The notes: generated from the letters alone by a model not told the origin. 64,000 nucleotides of DNA from Paenalkalicoccus suaedae (GCF_006965545.2 NZ_CP041372.2:1798001-1862000); one strand, 5' to 3'. Numbered from the stretch's first letter, positions 9,447 to 18,204 are shown. Numbers and translations are program-made.

Positions 9447-10820
9447 ATGGCTAAGCTATGGGGTGGAAGATTTACGAAAGCGACGAATCAATTAGTAGAG
9501 GAAGAAACAGCATCGATTGGCTTTGACCAAAAGCTAATGGAGCAAGACATTAAAGGAAGCATTGCGCATGCAACGATGCTTAGTAAGCAAGAGATCATTA
9601 GCGAAGAGGATGCGGAGCAGATTATTAATGGACTGCATGCAGTAAAAGCGAAGATTTCGTCCGGAGATTATGCGTACAATGTACAAAACGAAGATATTCA
9701 TATGAATATCGAAGCCTTTTTAATCGAGGAAATTGGTCCAGTTGGTGGCAAGCTACATACAGGGCGTAGTCGAAATGACCAAGTTGCAACTGATATGCAT
9801 TTATATTTAGTCGAGCATACACACGCGATTATTGAGCTCGTTGAAGCAACGCAAACAGCGATTCTTAACCAGGCAGATAAGCATATCGATACGCTCATTC
9901 CAGGCTATACGCACCTGCAGCGCGCTCAACCTGTTTCTTTTGCGCATCATTTACTTGCGTACTTTTGGATGCTTGAGCGTGATAAAGGTCGACTCCAGGA
10001 TAGCGTAAAGCGCGCGAATCTATCCCCGCTTGGAGCTGGTGCGCTTGCTGGCACGACTTTCCCGATCGATCGTCATTTTGTAGCTTCTGAGCTTGGCTTT
10101 GATGGTGTGTACGAAAATAGTATGGACGCTGTAAGTGACCGAGATTTTATCGTGGAGTTTATGGCAGCCTCTTCTTTGATGCTGACACACATATCAAGAC
10201 TCTCTGAGGAGCTCATTATTTGGAGTAGCCAAGAGTTCCAATTTATCGAGCTTGATGATTCCTTCTGTACGGGATCTAGCATCATGCCTCAGAAGAAGAA
10301 TCCGGATGTTCCAGAATTGCTGCGAGCGAAGACGGGTCGCGTATTAGGCAACTTAGTCGGACTTTTAACCGTATTGAAAGGGCTACCACTCGCATACAAC
10401 AAAGATATGCAAGAGGATAAAGAAGGCATGTTTGATACGGTGGAAACAGTAGAAGCATCACTCCTAATGCTTGCGCCAATGATTGATACCATGCAGGTGA
10501 AAACAGACAACATGAAGCAGGCAGTAAACGAAGACTTTTCAAACGCAACGGATATTGCGGACTATTTAGTTACAAAAGGACTTCCATTTAGAGAGGCTCA
10601 TGAAGTCATCGGAAAAATCGTCCTTTATGCCATTAACCATAAGAAATTTTTACTTGATCTGACGATGGAAGAGTACAAAGAGCATCATACCCTGTTTGAA
10701 GACGATATTTTTGACGTGTTAAAGCCTGAGCAAGTCGTTGCAAACCGAACGAGCTACGGTGGAACGGGCCAAGAACAGGTGAAAAAACAGCTTCAAATTG
10801 CAAAATCTCATTTATCATGA
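9447..10820 (+). CDS. argH: Argininosuccinate lyase ArgH
   Basis: ArgH splits argininosuccinate into arginine and fumarate, the last arginine step. The 457 residues are standard. The fumarase/aspartase signature [12 protein letters not shown] lies near residues 275-286, and the N-terminus [11 protein letters not shown] is diagnostic. The frame is open from 9375, but ATG 9447 has GGAGGG at 9434-9439; the longer version would begin inside the argG-argH hairpin region. The stop at 10818-10820 abuts the control region of ilvE. Confidence 0.96.
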   Translation: MAKLWGGRFTKATNQLVEEETASIGFDQKLMEQDIKGSIAHATMLSKQEIISEEDAEQIINGLHAVKAKISSGDYAYNVQNEDIHMNIEAFLIEEIGPVGGKLHTGRSRNDQVATDMHLYLVEHTHAIIELVEATQTAILNQADKHIDTLIPGYTHLQRAQPVSFAHHLLAYFWMLERDKGRLQDSVKRANLSPLGAGALAGTTFPIDRHFVASELGFDGVYENSMDAVSDRDFIVEFMAASSLMLTHISRLSEELIIWSSQEFQFIELDDSFCTGSSIMPQKKNPDVPELLRAKTGRVLGNLVGLLTVLKGLPLAYNKDMQEDKEGMFDTVETVEASLLMLAPMIDTMQVKTDNMKQAVNEDFSNATDIADYLVTKGLPFREAHEVIGKIVLYAINHKKFLLDLTMEEYKEHHTLFEDDIFDVLKPEQVVANRTSYGGTGQEQVKKQLQIAKSHLS

Positions 10821-10866
10821 ATTTTCTAAATCATTTATACAATTGCGATTCGAATCGTGATACAAT
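10820..10866 (+). promoter_or_regulatory. ilvE control region: CodY-like site, 12-bp palindrome, -10 box
   Basis: Three elements lie in a row. AATTTTCTAAATCAT at 10820-10834 matches the CodY consensus AATTTTCWGAAAATT at 11 of 15 positions. A perfect palindrome CGATTCGAATCG is at 10846-10857. TACAAT at 10861-10866 is a likely -10, with only a poor -35 at 17 bp. CodY control of a branched-chain aminotransferase is expected in Bacilli; the palindrome's regulator is unknown. Confidence 0.4.
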
Positions 10867-10929
10867 ATAGAACATTCAAACAGTAGGCGAAAAGGTGCAT
10901 GTCACCTCGTAGGCGAGAGGAGATTTTTT

Positions 10930-11997
10930 ATGGAAGCAACATTGGCAATTACAGAAGCGGTGACGAAAAAACCGAAGCCGGATCCGAATTCCCTTCAATT
11001 CGGCAAAACATTTACAGATCATATGTTTACAATGGAGTACAAAGCAGACGAAGGGTGGACAAATCCACAAATCAAACCTTATGCTCCTATTGAGATTGAT
11101 CCTGCAGCTATGGTTTTTCACTATAGCCAAACGGTATTTGAAGGATTAAAAGCCTATCGAACGAAGGATGGCGTTGTCCGACTTTTCCGTCCTGAAGAAA
11201 ACTTTAAGCGATTGAACCGCTCCAATAAACGATTGAGCATTCCGCCAATCGATGAAAAAAGCGCGATTGAGCACTTAAAGCAATTAGTAGCTTTGGAGAA
11301 AGACTGGATCCCTACAGAAGAAGGTACGTCCTTATATATTCGTCCTTTCGTAATCGCAACAGAGCCTAGCTTGCAGGTTGCACCTGCTAAAAGCTATCAG
11401 CTATTCATCATCCTATCTCCAGTAGGGTCTTATTATCCTACTGGCATTCAGCCAGTAAGCATTATGGTCGAGGAGGATACAACTCGGGCAGTTCGTGGCG
11501 GTACTGGAAGTGCCAAAACGGGAGGCAACTACTCAGCGGGGTACAATGCACAGGCAAAAGCTACTGCAAACGGCCACGCACAAGTACTTTGGCTTGATGG
11601 GATGGAAAAGAAGTATATCGAAGAAGTCGGTAGTATGAACGTCTTCTTTAAAATAAACGGCGAGATCGTTACACCAGAGTTAAGCGATAGTATCCTTGAG
11701 GGTATCACTCGTAAATCTGTTATTGAGCTACTAAAGAGCTGGAAGGTGCCAGTATCAGAACGCCGTGTCACGATGCAGGAAGTAAAAGATGCATATGACA
11801 ACGGAACGCTTGAAGAAGCGTTTGGTTCAGGAACAGCCGCAGTAATCTCTCCAATTGGAGAACTAACATGGCGCGATACGACGATGACAATCAATGGTGG
11901 GGAAACAGGTGATGTGACAACATCTCTGTATAAAACAATCACAAACATTCAAACAGGCAAAGAGCGCGATCCATTTGGATGGACGCTTAAGCTGTAG
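10930..11997 (+). CDS. ilvE: Branched-chain-amino-acid aminotransferase
   Basis: This fold-type IV PLP enzyme transaminates the keto acids of valine, leucine and isoleucine with glutamate. The 355-residue length and the N-terminal extension (ITEAVTKKPKPDPNSLQFGK) match the long BCAT type such as B. subtilis YwaA. The PLP lysine is K196 in GSAKTGGNYSAGYNAQ, followed by EEVGSMNVFFKI and the GITRKSVIELL segment. The start has AGAGGAGA at 10915-10922. It stands alone, with its own control region and a terminator just after it. No other ilv/leu genes are adjacent; ilvA is 42 kb away in this window. Confidence 0.93.
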   Translation: MEATLAITEAVTKKPKPDPNSLQFGKTFTDHMFTMEYKADEGWTNPQIKPYAPIEIDPAAMVFHYSQTVFEGLKAYRTKDGVVRLFRPEENFKRLNRSNKRLSIPPIDEKSAIEHLKQLVALEKDWIPTEEGTSLYIRPFVIATEPSLQVAPAKSYQLFIILSPVGSYYPTGIQPVSIMVEEDTTRAVRGGTGSAKTGGNYSAGYNAQAKATANGHAQVLWLDGMEKKYIEEVGSMNVFFKINGEIVTPELSDSILEGITRKSVIELLKSWKVPVSERRVTMQEVKDAYDNGTLEEAFGSGTAAVISPIGELTWRDTTMTINGGETGDVTTSLYKTITNIQTGKERDPFGWTLKL

Positions 11998-12003
11998 TTG
12001 TTG

Positions 12004-12030
12004 AAGGGGAAGCCGTGGGCTTCCCTTTTT
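12004..12030 (+). terminator. ilvE terminator
   Basis: GGGAAGCC (12007-12014), three-base loop GTG, GGCTTCCC (12018-12025) and five T residues, starting 7 bases after the ilvE stop. Confidence 0.9.
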
Positions 12031-12067
12031 GTGTGGGAGGAGTGCTGATTTGCTAAAGAGCTCTTTT

Positions 12068-12306
12068 TTAGTGCAGCTCTTCGAGCTTGGTTGATAAAGA
12101 TCTAACTAGTTTCGTTCAGTTTTATTTGCTTTATAGTAGGAGGAGTCAGCTCTACGAACGCCTTACGACATTAGTAGGGTCTGAATCTAAGCCTACTCGT
12201 CGGCAGGAGTCGACGATCGTCTCCTCCTAAACGCCTTCTGCGTGGTCTTATATCCAGCCTTATCCTACTAATTGTCTTCAGGCATTCTCCGAGTCTGCCT
12301 CCTCTT
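12068..12306 (+). repeat. Left copy of a diverged inverted repeat bounding the toxin island
   Basis: This gene-free stretch (12031-12383) aligns with the reverse complement of 25511-25686. Shared blocks in the same order are TTAGTGCAGCTCTYCGAGCT (12068-12087), TCAGCYCTACGAAC (about 12148), CTCGTCGGCAGG (about 12198), CCTAAACGCCTYCTG (about 12226) and TCTCCGA..GTCTGCC near the end. Between blocks the copies differ and this copy carries an extra ~55 bases after the first block. No ORF or RNA was recognised in it. It looks like an interspersed intergenic repeat family; how many other genomic copies exist cannot be judged here. Confidence 0.6.
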
Positions 12307-12383
12307 ATTTTTGATAAGGCAAGTAACAAGCTTAGGTAATAGGTAGAGCAGGCTTTAAAACAATCTCTTAAAATTAAGATTGA

Positions 12384-15017
12384 GTGCTAAATGATGCTGG
12401 TATAGAACCAAAGGGAGCTTCCTTTATCTCTGCCCCACTTGAGCCAATTCGTGCAGGAAAAACATACACAGCAAGTAGTGTTGTCAGTGGAAAAGAGTTA
12501 GGGGACGCAACGGCATTTATTGCGATTGAGTTATATTCCTCTACAGGAGCCAAATTAGGTCGGGAGGAAATACAGCGACCCATTAATAAATTAGATTATT
12601 GGACACCGCTTTATGTGCAGATGAGCGAGCAACGTGCGAAGCAAATTCACGCGTCTGCGACACATATGCGCGTTGTTGTAGGGTCAAAGGGTCGATTTAC
12701 GGGTACCATGCTCGTCGATAACGTGCGGTTAGATGATCAGATTAGCCGAGACAGCTATGCGTATGATGCAAAAGGCAATTATCTCATCGAAGAAACCGAC
12801 GGGTTAGGCAGAAAAGTCACCTATACGAATGATGCGCGAGGAAATATCACGCGTATTAATTTCTCTAAGAGTGGCGTTTTCACGAATTACGTCTATGATG
12901 AACTAGACCGTGTCACGTCTGTATCGGATCATCGCTTACGATTTGATCTTTCTCATGATGCGAATGGAAACATTTCGCAGATTCAGTACCGACCATCCGC
13001 ATCCTCTAGTGTGTTTAGTTCCGTTTCTCAACACCATGATGAACTAGACCGCCTGACGAGAACGGTCGATCAACTAGGCGCAGAGACACGATTTGCCTAC
13101 GAGCCAAATGGTACGTTGAAGCAGGTCACGTATCCAACTGGCGGACAGATTCACTATGCGTATAATGCGTTTGACGAACTAACGCGCGTCAGCTATGGGG
13201 GAACGGACACGCTTACGTGGGACTATGAGTATGATAAGAGTGGAAATCAAACGAAAGCGACGCAAAATGGATCGCTTGTGACAACCTATACCTATGATTC
13301 TTTAGACCGAGTCACAAAAGAAGAGTATCCCGCTGTCAATGGCACACGAAATACGTTAACCTATACGTATAACGAAGATGGCGATGTGGAGACGTATACG
13401 CACTCGAGAGTGGGACAAGTCCGCTTCGCTCACGATGCTTCTGGGAAATCGAACAGTGCCGAGGGTCCACAAGGACAACGCATGGACTACATGTACGATG
13501 AGTCTGGCGGCATCAAAAAAGCATTTTTAAAACTAAACGCAGAGTCGTTTAGTACGTACTATGACTATAACCCGGTTGGCCAGCCGTCTCGGATTCGTCA
13601 AGAAAATAAGCATGGCGACCTCGTGTCGGATGAGCAGCTCACGTTCGATGAGAATGGGCATATTACCGAGGTACGCTCGTTATCAGGAGCACGCGTCACG
13701 TACGAATACGATAACGACTATCAGCTTCGTAAAGAGACGCATCGCAACGCCGCTGGCGCCATCACGCTCGACCAGTCCTATGAGTACGATTTCTTAGGCA
13801 ACCGTCTATCGAAGACCGTTGGCGCAGCTCGCACAACGTACACGTACGACAAAGCGAATCACCTGCATCATCAAGGATCCCTCACGTACACGCACGATCA
13901 CGTTGGAAACACGACGTCACGTGGGGATACGAACTTTGTCTATAACACGGACCGAGAGCTGACGGAAGTGAAGCGCGCAGGTGCAACCATTGCCACGTAT
14001 GACTATAACCATCACGGCATGCGCACGAAGAAAGTAGCCGGTTCTCGCACCGAGCACTATTACTACACAGGAAAAGATCTAGCCTACATCACGGATGCCC
14101 AAAACCGCATCCGCTCAAGCTTTGTCCGAGATGCTCTTGGTCAATTGATGACGTACACGGATCATACCGGAGCTTCGCCAAAAACATATCTGTATGTACT
14201 GAACCATCGTGGCGATGTGCTTGGTCTTCGTGACGAGGATGGAATCATGGTTGTCACGTATACGTACGATGCGTACGGAAACATTATCAGTCAATCCGGA
14301 ACCGGCCTAACTGGTGATGGGCGTCTCTTACGAGAAGCAAATCCATTCCGTTATGCAAGCTACGTGTATGATGAAGAAACAAGTTTGTACTACGTGCAGA
14401 CTCGTTACTACGATGCGGATACCGGACGATTCTTAACGCGCGATATTGTGGCAGATACAAACCTGTACATTTATGCGGACAACAATCCGGTTAACTTTGT
14501 GGATCCAGATGGTCGCGTGCCGATTCCGTTGATTATCTTCTTAGCAAAAGCAGGATTTAAAGCTTATACGGCTTACTCTACCTATAAGGCGATTAAGAAT
14601 GATCCGAGTATGAAGAATATCCTCTTAAGCCTCATGCCTGGTGGGAAGATCACTCGAATGGGTGGGAAGAAGATACTGGCCTTTGCAAAGGGTACAAAGA
14701 GTGTAGGTATTATAGGAAAGTCTTATGGGAAAAACGGAAGATTTGGAACTGTTGTCAAGAATCCTAAAATAAAAATTTCTAGTTTTTCTGGACATGCAGT
14801 TAATCAAGCTATCACTAGAGGAGTTAAAACTAAAGAAATTCAAAGCACTGTTAATAAGCCAATTGCTGTATTATCTCAATGGGGCGGAAAGAAGTTTGCA
14901 TATGTTTCTAAAAAGGCAGTTGTTGTAATGGACAATAAAGGAAGAATCATAACTATTTGGGGAAAGAAACAATTTGACGACGTTGTGAAGCAAGTTATAA
15001 AAGACTCTAGGAGGTGA
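12384..15017 (+). CDS. YD/RHS-repeat polymorphic toxin, lacking N-terminal part (module 0)
   Basis: The protein has 877 residues. Residues 1-120 are the end of a lectin/CBM-like module. Then come many YD repeats (YDELDRVTSVSD, YTYDSLDRVTKEEYP and similar), the RHS core (PFRYASYVYDEETSLYYVQ to GRFLTRDIVADTNLYIYADN, about 653-710), a hydrophobic pre-toxin linker and a unique tip after KKILAFAKG (about 765-877). The tip (SGHAVNQAITRG...KPIAVL...VVVMDNKGRIITIW) resembles DUF4258-like, probably RNase (BECR-fold) toxins; this is family-pattern inference. Such proteins (e.g. WapA) are normally over 2000 residues with a signal peptide. Here the frame begins at a GTG with no ribosome binding site and no signal peptide, next to the left repeat, so the 5' half is lost. 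It is probably not exported as it stands. Confidence 0.8.
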   Translation: MLNDAGIEPKGASFISAPLEPIRAGKTYTASSVVSGKELGDATAFIAIELYSSTGAKLGREEIQRPINKLDYWTPLYVQMSEQRAKQIHASATHMRVVVGSKGRFTGTMLVDNVRLDDQISRDSYAYDAKGNYLIEETDGLGRKVTYTNDARGNITRINFSKSGVFTNYVYDELDRVTSVSDHRLRFDLSHDANGNISQIQYRPSASSSVFSSVSQHHDELDRLTRTVDQLGAETRFAYEPNGTLKQVTYPTGGQIHYAYNAFDELTRVSYGGTDTLTWDYEYDKSGNQTKATQNGSLVTTYTYDSLDRVTKEEYPAVNGTRNTLTYTYNEDGDVETYTHSRVGQVRFAHDASGKSNSAEGPQGQRMDYMYDESGGIKKAFLKLNAESFSTYYDYNPVGQPSRIRQENKHGDLVSDEQLTFDENGHITEVRSLSGARVTYEYDNDYQLRKETHRNAAGAITLDQSYEYDFLGNRLSKTVGAARTTYTYDKANHLHHQGSLTYTHDHVGNTTSRGDTNFVYNTDRELTEVKRAGATIATYDYNHHGMRTKKVAGSRTEHYYYTGKDLAYITDAQNRIRSSFVRDALGQLMTYTDHTGASPKTYLYVLNHRGDVLGLRDEDGIMVVTYTYDAYGNIISQSGTGLTGDGRLLREANPFRYASYVYDEETSLYYVQTRYYDADTGRFLTRDIVADTNLYIYADNNPVNFVDPDGRVPIPLIIFLAKAGFKAYTAYSTYKAIKNDPSMKNILLSLMPGGKITRMGGKKILAFAKGTKSVGIIGKSYGKNGRFGTVVKNPKIKISSFSGHAVNQAITRGVKTKEIQSTVNKPIAVLSQWGGKKFAYVSKKAVVVMDNKGRIITIWGKKQFDDVVKQVIKDSRR

Positions 15018-15208
15018 TGGTAATACATTATTTTTGCCCACTTTATAATAGAGAAATTGATGAAGGAAAGTGTTTAGATATTAACTATGAATTAATACGA
15101 GCAAAAAAAAAGGAAGAACTTAAAATGCTTCAAAAATTTTTAAAAAAAGATGTGAAAGAAATAGAAAAAACATGTATTTCATGCGAAAATTATCCATTTG
15201 ATAAGTAA
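15017..15208 (+). CDS. Small four-cysteine protein, candidate immunity partner of module 0
   Basis: The roughly 60-residue protein overlaps the toxin stop and has a CPLY...GKCLDINYEL...CISCENYP pattern with four cysteines that could hold a metal. Similar short proteins accompany toxin tips in Firmicutes, but I cannot name a family. The start is doubtful. A perfect AGGAGGTGA (15009-15017) overlaps ATG 15017, which is too close, while the correctly spaced in-frame codon is ATA at 15023, giving (I)HYFCPLY. The canonical start may have been lost by a G-to-A change, or a non-standard start may be used. It is followed by a strong terminator. Confidence 0.55.
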   Translation: MVIHYFCPLYNREIDEGKCLDINYELIRAKKKEELKMLQKFLKKDVKEIEKTCISCENYPFDK

Positions 15209-15216
15209 TGTAATAT

Positions 15217-15262
15217 TAGTACAAAAACCTTGAGGGTCCGATTCCTTAAGGTTTTTGTACTA
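15217..15262 (+). terminator. Bidirectional-type hairpin closing module 0
   Basis: An 18-bp stem (TAGTACAAAAACCTTGAG with the complement ending 15262, one G.T pair) encloses a short loop and contains T5 in its 3' arm. The ACCTTGAG...TTAAGGTTTTT core recurs after the other modules. Confidence 0.85.
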
Positions 15263-15281
15263 AAATAAAAGATAATTGAAT

Positions 15282-15370
15282 TGCTCGCGCCTGTCATTTA
15301 TCGAATTCTGTTGAATAAATTTGTGTATAGCTCTTTAAAGTTCATTTGATAAGACTAACAATAAAGAAGG
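15282..15370 (+). repeat. Inter-module spacer, copy 1
   Basis: Begins TTGCTCGCGCCTGTCA(TTTATCG) and runs through ATAGCTCTTTAAAGTTC and TTTGATAAGACTAACA to AATAAAGAAGG, where homology to the YD coding sequence resumes. The closest relative is copy 5 (20775-20875). It is non-coding in all frames. Confidence 0.65.
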
Positions 15371-16038
15371 CTATTCGTCTATTAATGGCACACGAAATAC
15401 GTTAACCTATACGTATAACGAGGATGGCGACGTGGAAACGTTTACGCACTCGAGAGTGGGACAAGTACGCTTCGCTCACGATGCTTCTGGGAAATCGAAC
15501 AGTGCCGAGGGTCCACAAGGACAACGCATGGACTACATGTACGATGAGTCTGGCGGCATCAAAAAAGTATTTTAAAAACTAAACGCAGAGTCGTATAGCA
15601 CCTACAAGTCGATCAAGAATGATCCGAGTATGAAGAATATTCTCTTAAGCCTCATGCCTGGTGGAAAGATCACGCGTATGGGTGGGAAGAAGATACTGGC
15701 TTTTGCGAAGGGTAATAAGGGTGGGGTAAAGGTTCAATTTTTGGTAAGTGGGTTAATGTATCCAAAAATAAGAATTGGACACGTCATTTTGGTAGTATGA
15801 ATGATTTCTTAAAGAAAAATGGCTATACAGTTAGACCTGCCAGAAACACATTTGATATGCAAGAAAGATTGTTTATTAAAATGGTAAGCCTGTTGGTGAA
15901 ATCCATTTAGGGCAACCGCAATATATTGGAAACAACACAAAAAATAGTATGTCAGGAGGTTTTTACCCTTCACACTACCAGCGGTATAAATCAGGTACAA
16001 CGAAATTATCAAATAATCATATATATTTTAAACCTTAA
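15362..16038 (+). pseudogene. Displaced YD-repeat cassette with internal deletion and decayed tip (module 1)
   Basis: From 15362 to 15595 the DNA matches module 0 codons for NGTRNTLTYTYNEDGD to LNAES, but a base change gives a stop at KKVF*. At 15596 it jumps directly to the pre-toxin linker (YSTYKSIKNDPSMKNILLSL), skipping about 370 codons. The jump is at a short similarity between GTCGTTTAGTACGTA and GCGTATAGCACCTA, which suggests recombination. The tip then needs frameshifts to read WTRHFGSMNDFLKKNGYTV, RPARNTFDMQERLFI, VGEIHLGQPQYIGN and SGGFYPSHYQRYKSGTTK, ending at 16038. It is clearly inactive; the toxin class is not recognised. Confidence 0.75.
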
Positions 16039-16054
16039 AAAAGGAGGGGTATCT

Positions 16055-16525
16055 TTGAATAGTTTTCATTATATTAACAAGTTTTATCAAGTTGATTTAG
16101 AGGATGTAATTTCAATAGTACTTTCGTTTTGTACTGAGAATGATACTATTCTATTCAGTACTATCGAAGATAATTTAAAATATGAGAGCGTTGAAGATAA
16201 AGACTTTATTAATATAAATAAGTTGTTTAAAAATAATAAGTGGATTTTTCCTGAAGAAATGCCAATAAATGTTCCGAATATTATTTGGTATAAAACAAAC
16301 GGTAGAGAGGATATTAAAAAAGCGATTACAATTGAAAGTTTGTTTAGATGTGTCATATTGCCAAAGGGATTAGACATCGAACATTTTAATTATTTAATCT
16401 ATATAATTGAAAATAACGAAGGACCGGTTTTATGTGTATACGATAAAATTAACGACTTTAATGACAGGGTGCTGCCGAAAATACAACCTTATTTGGGAGA
16501 TTGTAAAATAAGTAAAAGTATTTAA
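16055..16525 (+). CDS. Candidate immunity protein of module 1
   Basis: TTG 16055 has AAAGGAGG at 16039-16046 and gives 156 residues starting LNSFHYINKFYQVDLEDV. The reading frame extends upstream to 15926, but that part overlaps the toxin remnant in another frame. The protein is acidic and soluble, with no transmembrane segment, no Cys cluster and no family that I recognise. It starts 16 bases after the broken toxin tip and is followed by a terminator, the placing expected of an immunity gene. It is intact while its toxin is broken. Confidence 0.6.
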   Translation: MNSFHYINKFYQVDLEDVISIVLSFCTENDTILFSTIEDNLKYESVEDKDFININKLFKNNKWIFPEEMPINVPNIIWYKTNGREDIKKAITIESLFRCVILPKGLDIEHFNYLIYIIENNEGPVLCVYDKINDFNDRVLPKIQPYLGDCKISKSI

Positions 16526-16535
16526 AGTCAAATTT

Positions 16536-16570
16536 AAGCCTTAAGAGAATATATCTCTAAAGGCTTTTTA
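16536..16570 (+). terminator. Terminator of module 1
   Basis: AAGCCTTAAGAGA, loop ATATA, TCTCTAAAGGCTT (one mismatch), then a T run. Confidence 0.8.
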
Positions 16571-16689
16571 TATAGGGTGGAGTGCCGAATGAGAACGCTG
16601 TCCGACGATAAATTACATAACAATTCTCTATGTGTATAGAGCATTACTAAAGTATCCTGACGCACTAAACTTTGAAAAGTATGCCTAAA

Positions 16690-16821
16690 TTAATAAACAT
16701 CAACTCCAATAATAACTTCGATCTCATAAGCTACATCCATACTTAGAGTGAAATACCTAGCCTTCGCTTTCTCCCTGTCTAATAAATTATTTTGAATTTT
16801 AATCGCAACTTTCCCCCTCAT
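16690..16821 (-). other. Possible 43-codon gene remnant on the minus strand
   Basis: An open frame on the minus strand reads MRGKVAIKIQNNLLDREKAK and ends in a hydrophobic VAYEIEVIIGVDVY. It has no ribosome binding site. The amino-acid composition is protein-like, so it may be the tail of a gene lost from the island. It lies in the gene-poor 16571-17190 stretch, which otherwise holds spacer copy 2 and unrecognised AT-rich sequence. Confidence 0.25.
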
Positions 16822-16867
16822 AAAACGTTTACTACTATGAAGACACTTTTTCCCTCGTTGCTGCTCG

Positions 16868-16905
16868 ATAATTTGCTCGTGCCTGTCACTTGTCTATTAA
16901 TATAA
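16868..16905 (+). repeat. Inter-module spacer, copy 2 (short)
   Basis: TTGCTCGTGCCTGTCACTTG matches the head of the spacer family. Unlike other copies it is not followed by recognisable YD sequence. Confidence 0.5.
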
Positions 16906-17039
16906 ATTACAGGAGGGTTTACTTGCACCATTAATTCTTGAAGGTTGACTTTCGGAACTAGGCACTTTGAGTTCCATAAACATAACGCTTACAAGTACTA
17001 ATCTTACATAAGCTACTAGAAGTTTATTTGGTTGTTAAT

Positions 17040-17175
17040 AATAGGGGTGGAACATACACGTGTATGAATAACGAGTTTACGATTTGAAAGGTAAGTTGAT
17101 CTCTGGATGTGAACAATAAAAGAATGTTTTATGATAAAGAGGCATGATGAAATTGATATATTTGTCGAATTACTA
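17040..17175 (+). pseudogene. Probable decayed toxin-tip end before the 17192 gene
   Basis: No continuous frame exists, but the segment occupies the position of a toxin tip, ending just before a well-formed ribosome binding site. Only short peptide-like pieces (for example DVNNKRMFYDKEA) can be read. Assignment rests on position alone. Confidence 0.25.
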
Positions 17176-17191
17176 AATAGGAGGGATTAAC

Positions 17192-17512
17192 TTGGCAGTG
17201 ACATTTTATCTAGCTAACTCGATTTCTGAAGCATTAACATCAGATAGCTATTTAGACTTAGAAGATAATGTCCACCTTTATTTGTACAATAATCGAGGAT
17301 TCGTTACATCGCGTGCAGAGCTGTTAATAGGGTTAGATCCATATGGCTATAAAATATTTTCATCAGATGAGATAAGTGACCTGATCTTACTATGCAAGTT
17401 ATGTCGCAATCAGTTAGAAAATAAGGAGGTCTACCTATTTTTAGAAGACCTAATTGGATTTTCTAAAAAGGCAGTAGACGAAAATAAACTCCTTGTTGCA
17501 ATTGGTGATTAG
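17192..17512 (+). CDS. Candidate immunity protein (module 2)
   Basis: The 106 residues start MAVTFYLANSISEALTSDSY; TTG 17192 is preceded by GGAGGG at 17180-17185. The protein is soluble and acidic, with ELLIGLDPYG and SDEISDLILLCKLCRNQLE segments that suggest a helical second half. It is not assignable to a family. It follows a decayed tip and precedes a small hairpin (17522-17541), as expected for an orphan immunity gene. Low GC compared with the metabolic genes of the window suggests transfer. Confidence 0.55.
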   Translation: MAVTFYLANSISEALTSDSYLDLEDNVHLYLYNNRGFVTSRAELLIGLDPYGYKIFSSDEISDLILLCKLCRNQLENKEVYLFLEDLIGFSKKAVDENKLLVAIGD

Positions 17513-17521
17513 ATTAAGTAG

Positions 17522-17542
17522 CTTGTGAGATACAAGTTTTTT
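17522..17542 (+). terminator. Small hairpin after the 17192 gene
   Basis: CTTGT-GAGAT-ACAAG followed by six T residues. The stem is only 5 bp, so termination would be weak. Confidence 0.45.
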
Positions 17543-17563
17543 AGCACGAGAAGGGAGGTTGGC

Positions 17564-17781
17564 ATGCTAGAACTTTCTTTAGTAGGAAAACCTCAAGAGG
17601 AGATAATTACGTTTAATCAGTACATTCCACGCTCATTCTATAGCACTCACATTATGTCATCAGATTAAAAGCATTGATGATACATCATTTAAGCAGCTTA
17701 CTAATGAAAAAGGCATGCCAATCAACATGGGATGAGAGTAATGTTAGAGATGAGATAAGCACGTATTCAATCACTAACTAA
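17564..17781 (+). pseudogene. Frameshifted small gene, likely an immunity relic
   Basis: ATG 17564 has AAGGGAGG at 17551-17558. It reads MLELSLVGKPQEEIITFNQY and stops early at SFYSTHIMSSD*. A +1 shift near 17640 restores SIALTLCHQIKSIDDTSFKQ, and a second near 17730 gives DESNVRDEISTYSITN* to 17781. Two indels in about 72 codons, with good translation signals kept, indicate a recent pseudogene. Confidence 0.5.
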
Positions 17782-17813
17782 TTTAAAATACGGTATGAAT
17801 AGGGGCTTTGACT

Positions 17814-18203
17814 ATGAAAATCAGGCACAGAATTGTATATGACAAGACAGATATAAACCCAGCGTTTATTCGTTTTTTAAAAGATCATAACGCAAACATT
17901 CAAGAGGATGAAACAGATCTGGTAGTTGCCTATATAGTCGAAAAGGAAGAAGAAGAGTGGACAAAAGAATTTAACAGATTATTAGACAAAGAAGATCTCT
18001 CATCTATAGCAGAAAGCATCTATTCGAAGAGCGAGATGAAAAAAGCCGCTTGGTATACAATTAGACCTACATACAGATGGGAATATCCCCAACCAGAGGA
18101 TGAGTATGTCGAGACTATCTATGACACTACTCATTATTGCGAAGAATGTGGCTGTGGGCTTCGGCAAAAACAAGAATTTAAGGTGAAAAAGAACCCAAAA
18201 TGA
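17814..18203 (+). CDS. Small protein with a C-terminal CxxCxC motif, candidate immunity protein
   Basis: The 129 residues start MKIRHRIVYDKTDINPAF (ATG 17814, with AGGGG at 17801-17805; TTG 17808 is an alternative). The middle is rich in Glu and Lys, and the tail has WYTIRPTYRWEYPQPEDEY followed by HYCEECGCGLRQKQEF, a possible zinc-binding knuckle. I do not recognise the family. It sits in the orphan immunity gene series with no toxin tip directly before it. Confidence 0.5.
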   Translation: MKIRHRIVYDKTDINPAFIRFLKDHNANIQEDETDLVVAYIVEKEEEEWTKEFNRLLDKEDLSSIAESIYSKSEMKKAAWYTIRPTYRWEYPQPEDEYVETIYDTTHYCEECGCGLRQKQEFKVKKNPK

Positions 18204-18204
18204 A

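Noticed and set aside
9375-9447. Longer argH start at 9375
   Set aside because: Would place the N-terminus within the argG-argH hairpin and add 24 residues absent from the family; ATG 9447 has the ribosome binding site.
11529-11948. 139-codon minus-strand open frame opposite ilvE
   Set aside because: Fully antisense to a conserved enzyme and without translation signals.
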